The notes beneath the pieces were generated by a model, which ran no database searches, was not told the origin of the DNA, and saw only the letters and a program-made list of their open reading frames with translations. From Cladocopium goreaui (Eukaryota > Sar > Dinophyceae > Suessiales > Symbiodiniaceae), in NCBI GenBank assembly GCA_947184155.2, contig CAMXCT020000901.1, positions 62,001 to 126,000 of the forward strand: DNA of 64,000 bases, given 5' to 3'. The position numbers were made by a program, and so were the translations under genes. Positions 63,320-64,000 of this stretch are shown here, piece by piece. Position 1 is the first letter of the stretch, and each line of letters opens with the position of its first letter.

Positions 63320-64000
63320 CTCAAAATGAAAGACAATCCAATAGAGACATTAAAAAGCGGAGAACGCTTGTGAAGAGCAGGCAAAGCAGGAATCAACATG
63401 CCAACAAGACTATTGAAAGTATGCAAAAAGCTGGAGAAAGAAGAGAGTGTTCAGTCTGTTTGCTTTCCGCTAGAATACTGAGGCAGATCAATGAAAGAGA
63501 TTGAAAAACCACTGCACAAGACAATGCGCCAGCAAAGCCACCCTGGAAGCTGATTTATCTGGAATATGACACGAATGCCCAGACTGCGAGACAATGTCAG
63601 CAAACCAAGCACCTATGCACACACAAAGCTAAACAAACAGTTTTCTACCTCTTGCGAAAACTTATATATGTAAAAAAGACACATGAAAAAAGTATAAAGA
63701 AGAAACTATCAAGAACGGTTTGCTATCCGGGTCGATGTTTGGGTAAGACATATTAAGCGCAAGAGAAGGTAGCCATCGAGCCATAGAAGTCGCTCAAGCT
63801 GATGGAACAGGCCGATTTAGATTCGAAAGGAATCTTGGCGGATGCTCACCGCAGGACGAAGAACAAGAAAACACAGCAGGCAATAAATGACGATAAAGCA
63901 TCGAAGAATCAAAGAGGATCAAAGAGGCGAAGAATGCTTGCACCCAAAGGAGCACAGTGAGAGGAAGAGAGCGTCTGAAATTCACTGTATACCGGCAAAC
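63320..64000. other. No firm gene
   Basis: A minus-strand frame at 63.79-63.99 kb (SLPLTVLLWVQAFFASLILF, hydrophobic) is open but unsupported. The stretch at 63.42-63.79 kb shows nothing recognisable. Confidence 0.35.

Overview
The window reads as nuclear DNA of a dinoflagellate, most likely a Symbiodiniaceae-type alga. I infer this from four things. DUF4116-type repeats are cut into tiny exons, with GC or GA splice donors beside GT donors. A Mei2-like RRM is present. Two degenerate retroelements carry tyrosine recombinases of the kind abundant in Symbiodinium. Most of the rest is satellite, minisatellite and microsatellite DNA with very few genes. No bacterial operon, rRNA, tRNA, CRISPR array or spliced-leader RNA gene was seen. 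Family names are from memory and by eye; no database search was possible.

Layout. 1-8.3 kb: low-information DNA with a few probable exons (minus 1.8-2.7 kb; plus 4.4-5.0 and 6.2-6.5 kb). 8.36-9.35 kb: one intact single-exon gene on the minus strand, encoding a glycine-zipper, coiled-coil protein, followed upstream by probable exons of a second minus gene (9.6-10.8 kb). 11.57-14.07 kb: a 2.5-kb repeat block bounded by 25-bp imperfect inverted repeats and filled with hairpin-bearing units. 14.06-21 kb: a degenerate array, isolated exon candidates and microsatellites. 21.4-26.5 kb (perhaps to 27.4 kb): a minus-strand gene whose DUF4116 repeats lie on exons of roughly 30-120 nt. 29.5-36.8 kb: a decayed tyrosine-recombinase (DIRS-like) retroelement on the minus strand with gag, RT, RNase H, a methyltransferase-like domain and YR. 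37.86-39.93 kb: a 2-kb GCAA/GGAA array. 40-43.2 kb: one probable zinc-binding exon and several minisatellites. 43.28-44.65 kb: a satellite array enclosed by 25-bp terminal inverted repeats and a perfect 10-bp flanking direct repeat. 46-49.6 kb: a second YR retroelement in which gag runs straight into the end of RNase H, so RT is missing. 50.0-50.4 kb: the Mei2-like RRM. 51.2-61.1 kb: almost continuous satellite DNA, including about 4 kb of a 58-bp unit. 61-64 kb: a few exon candidates.

How it fits together. The host genes look unrelated to each other. The strongest biological story is in the mobile DNA. In the first retroelement the methyltransferase-like domain sits inside RNase H, between its first and second catalytic positions. 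The two inverted-repeat-bounded satellite blocks look like non-autonomous DNA elements that have gathered or spread tandem arrays. Exon calls outside the named genes rest on open frames plus splice-like borders and should be read as candidates.
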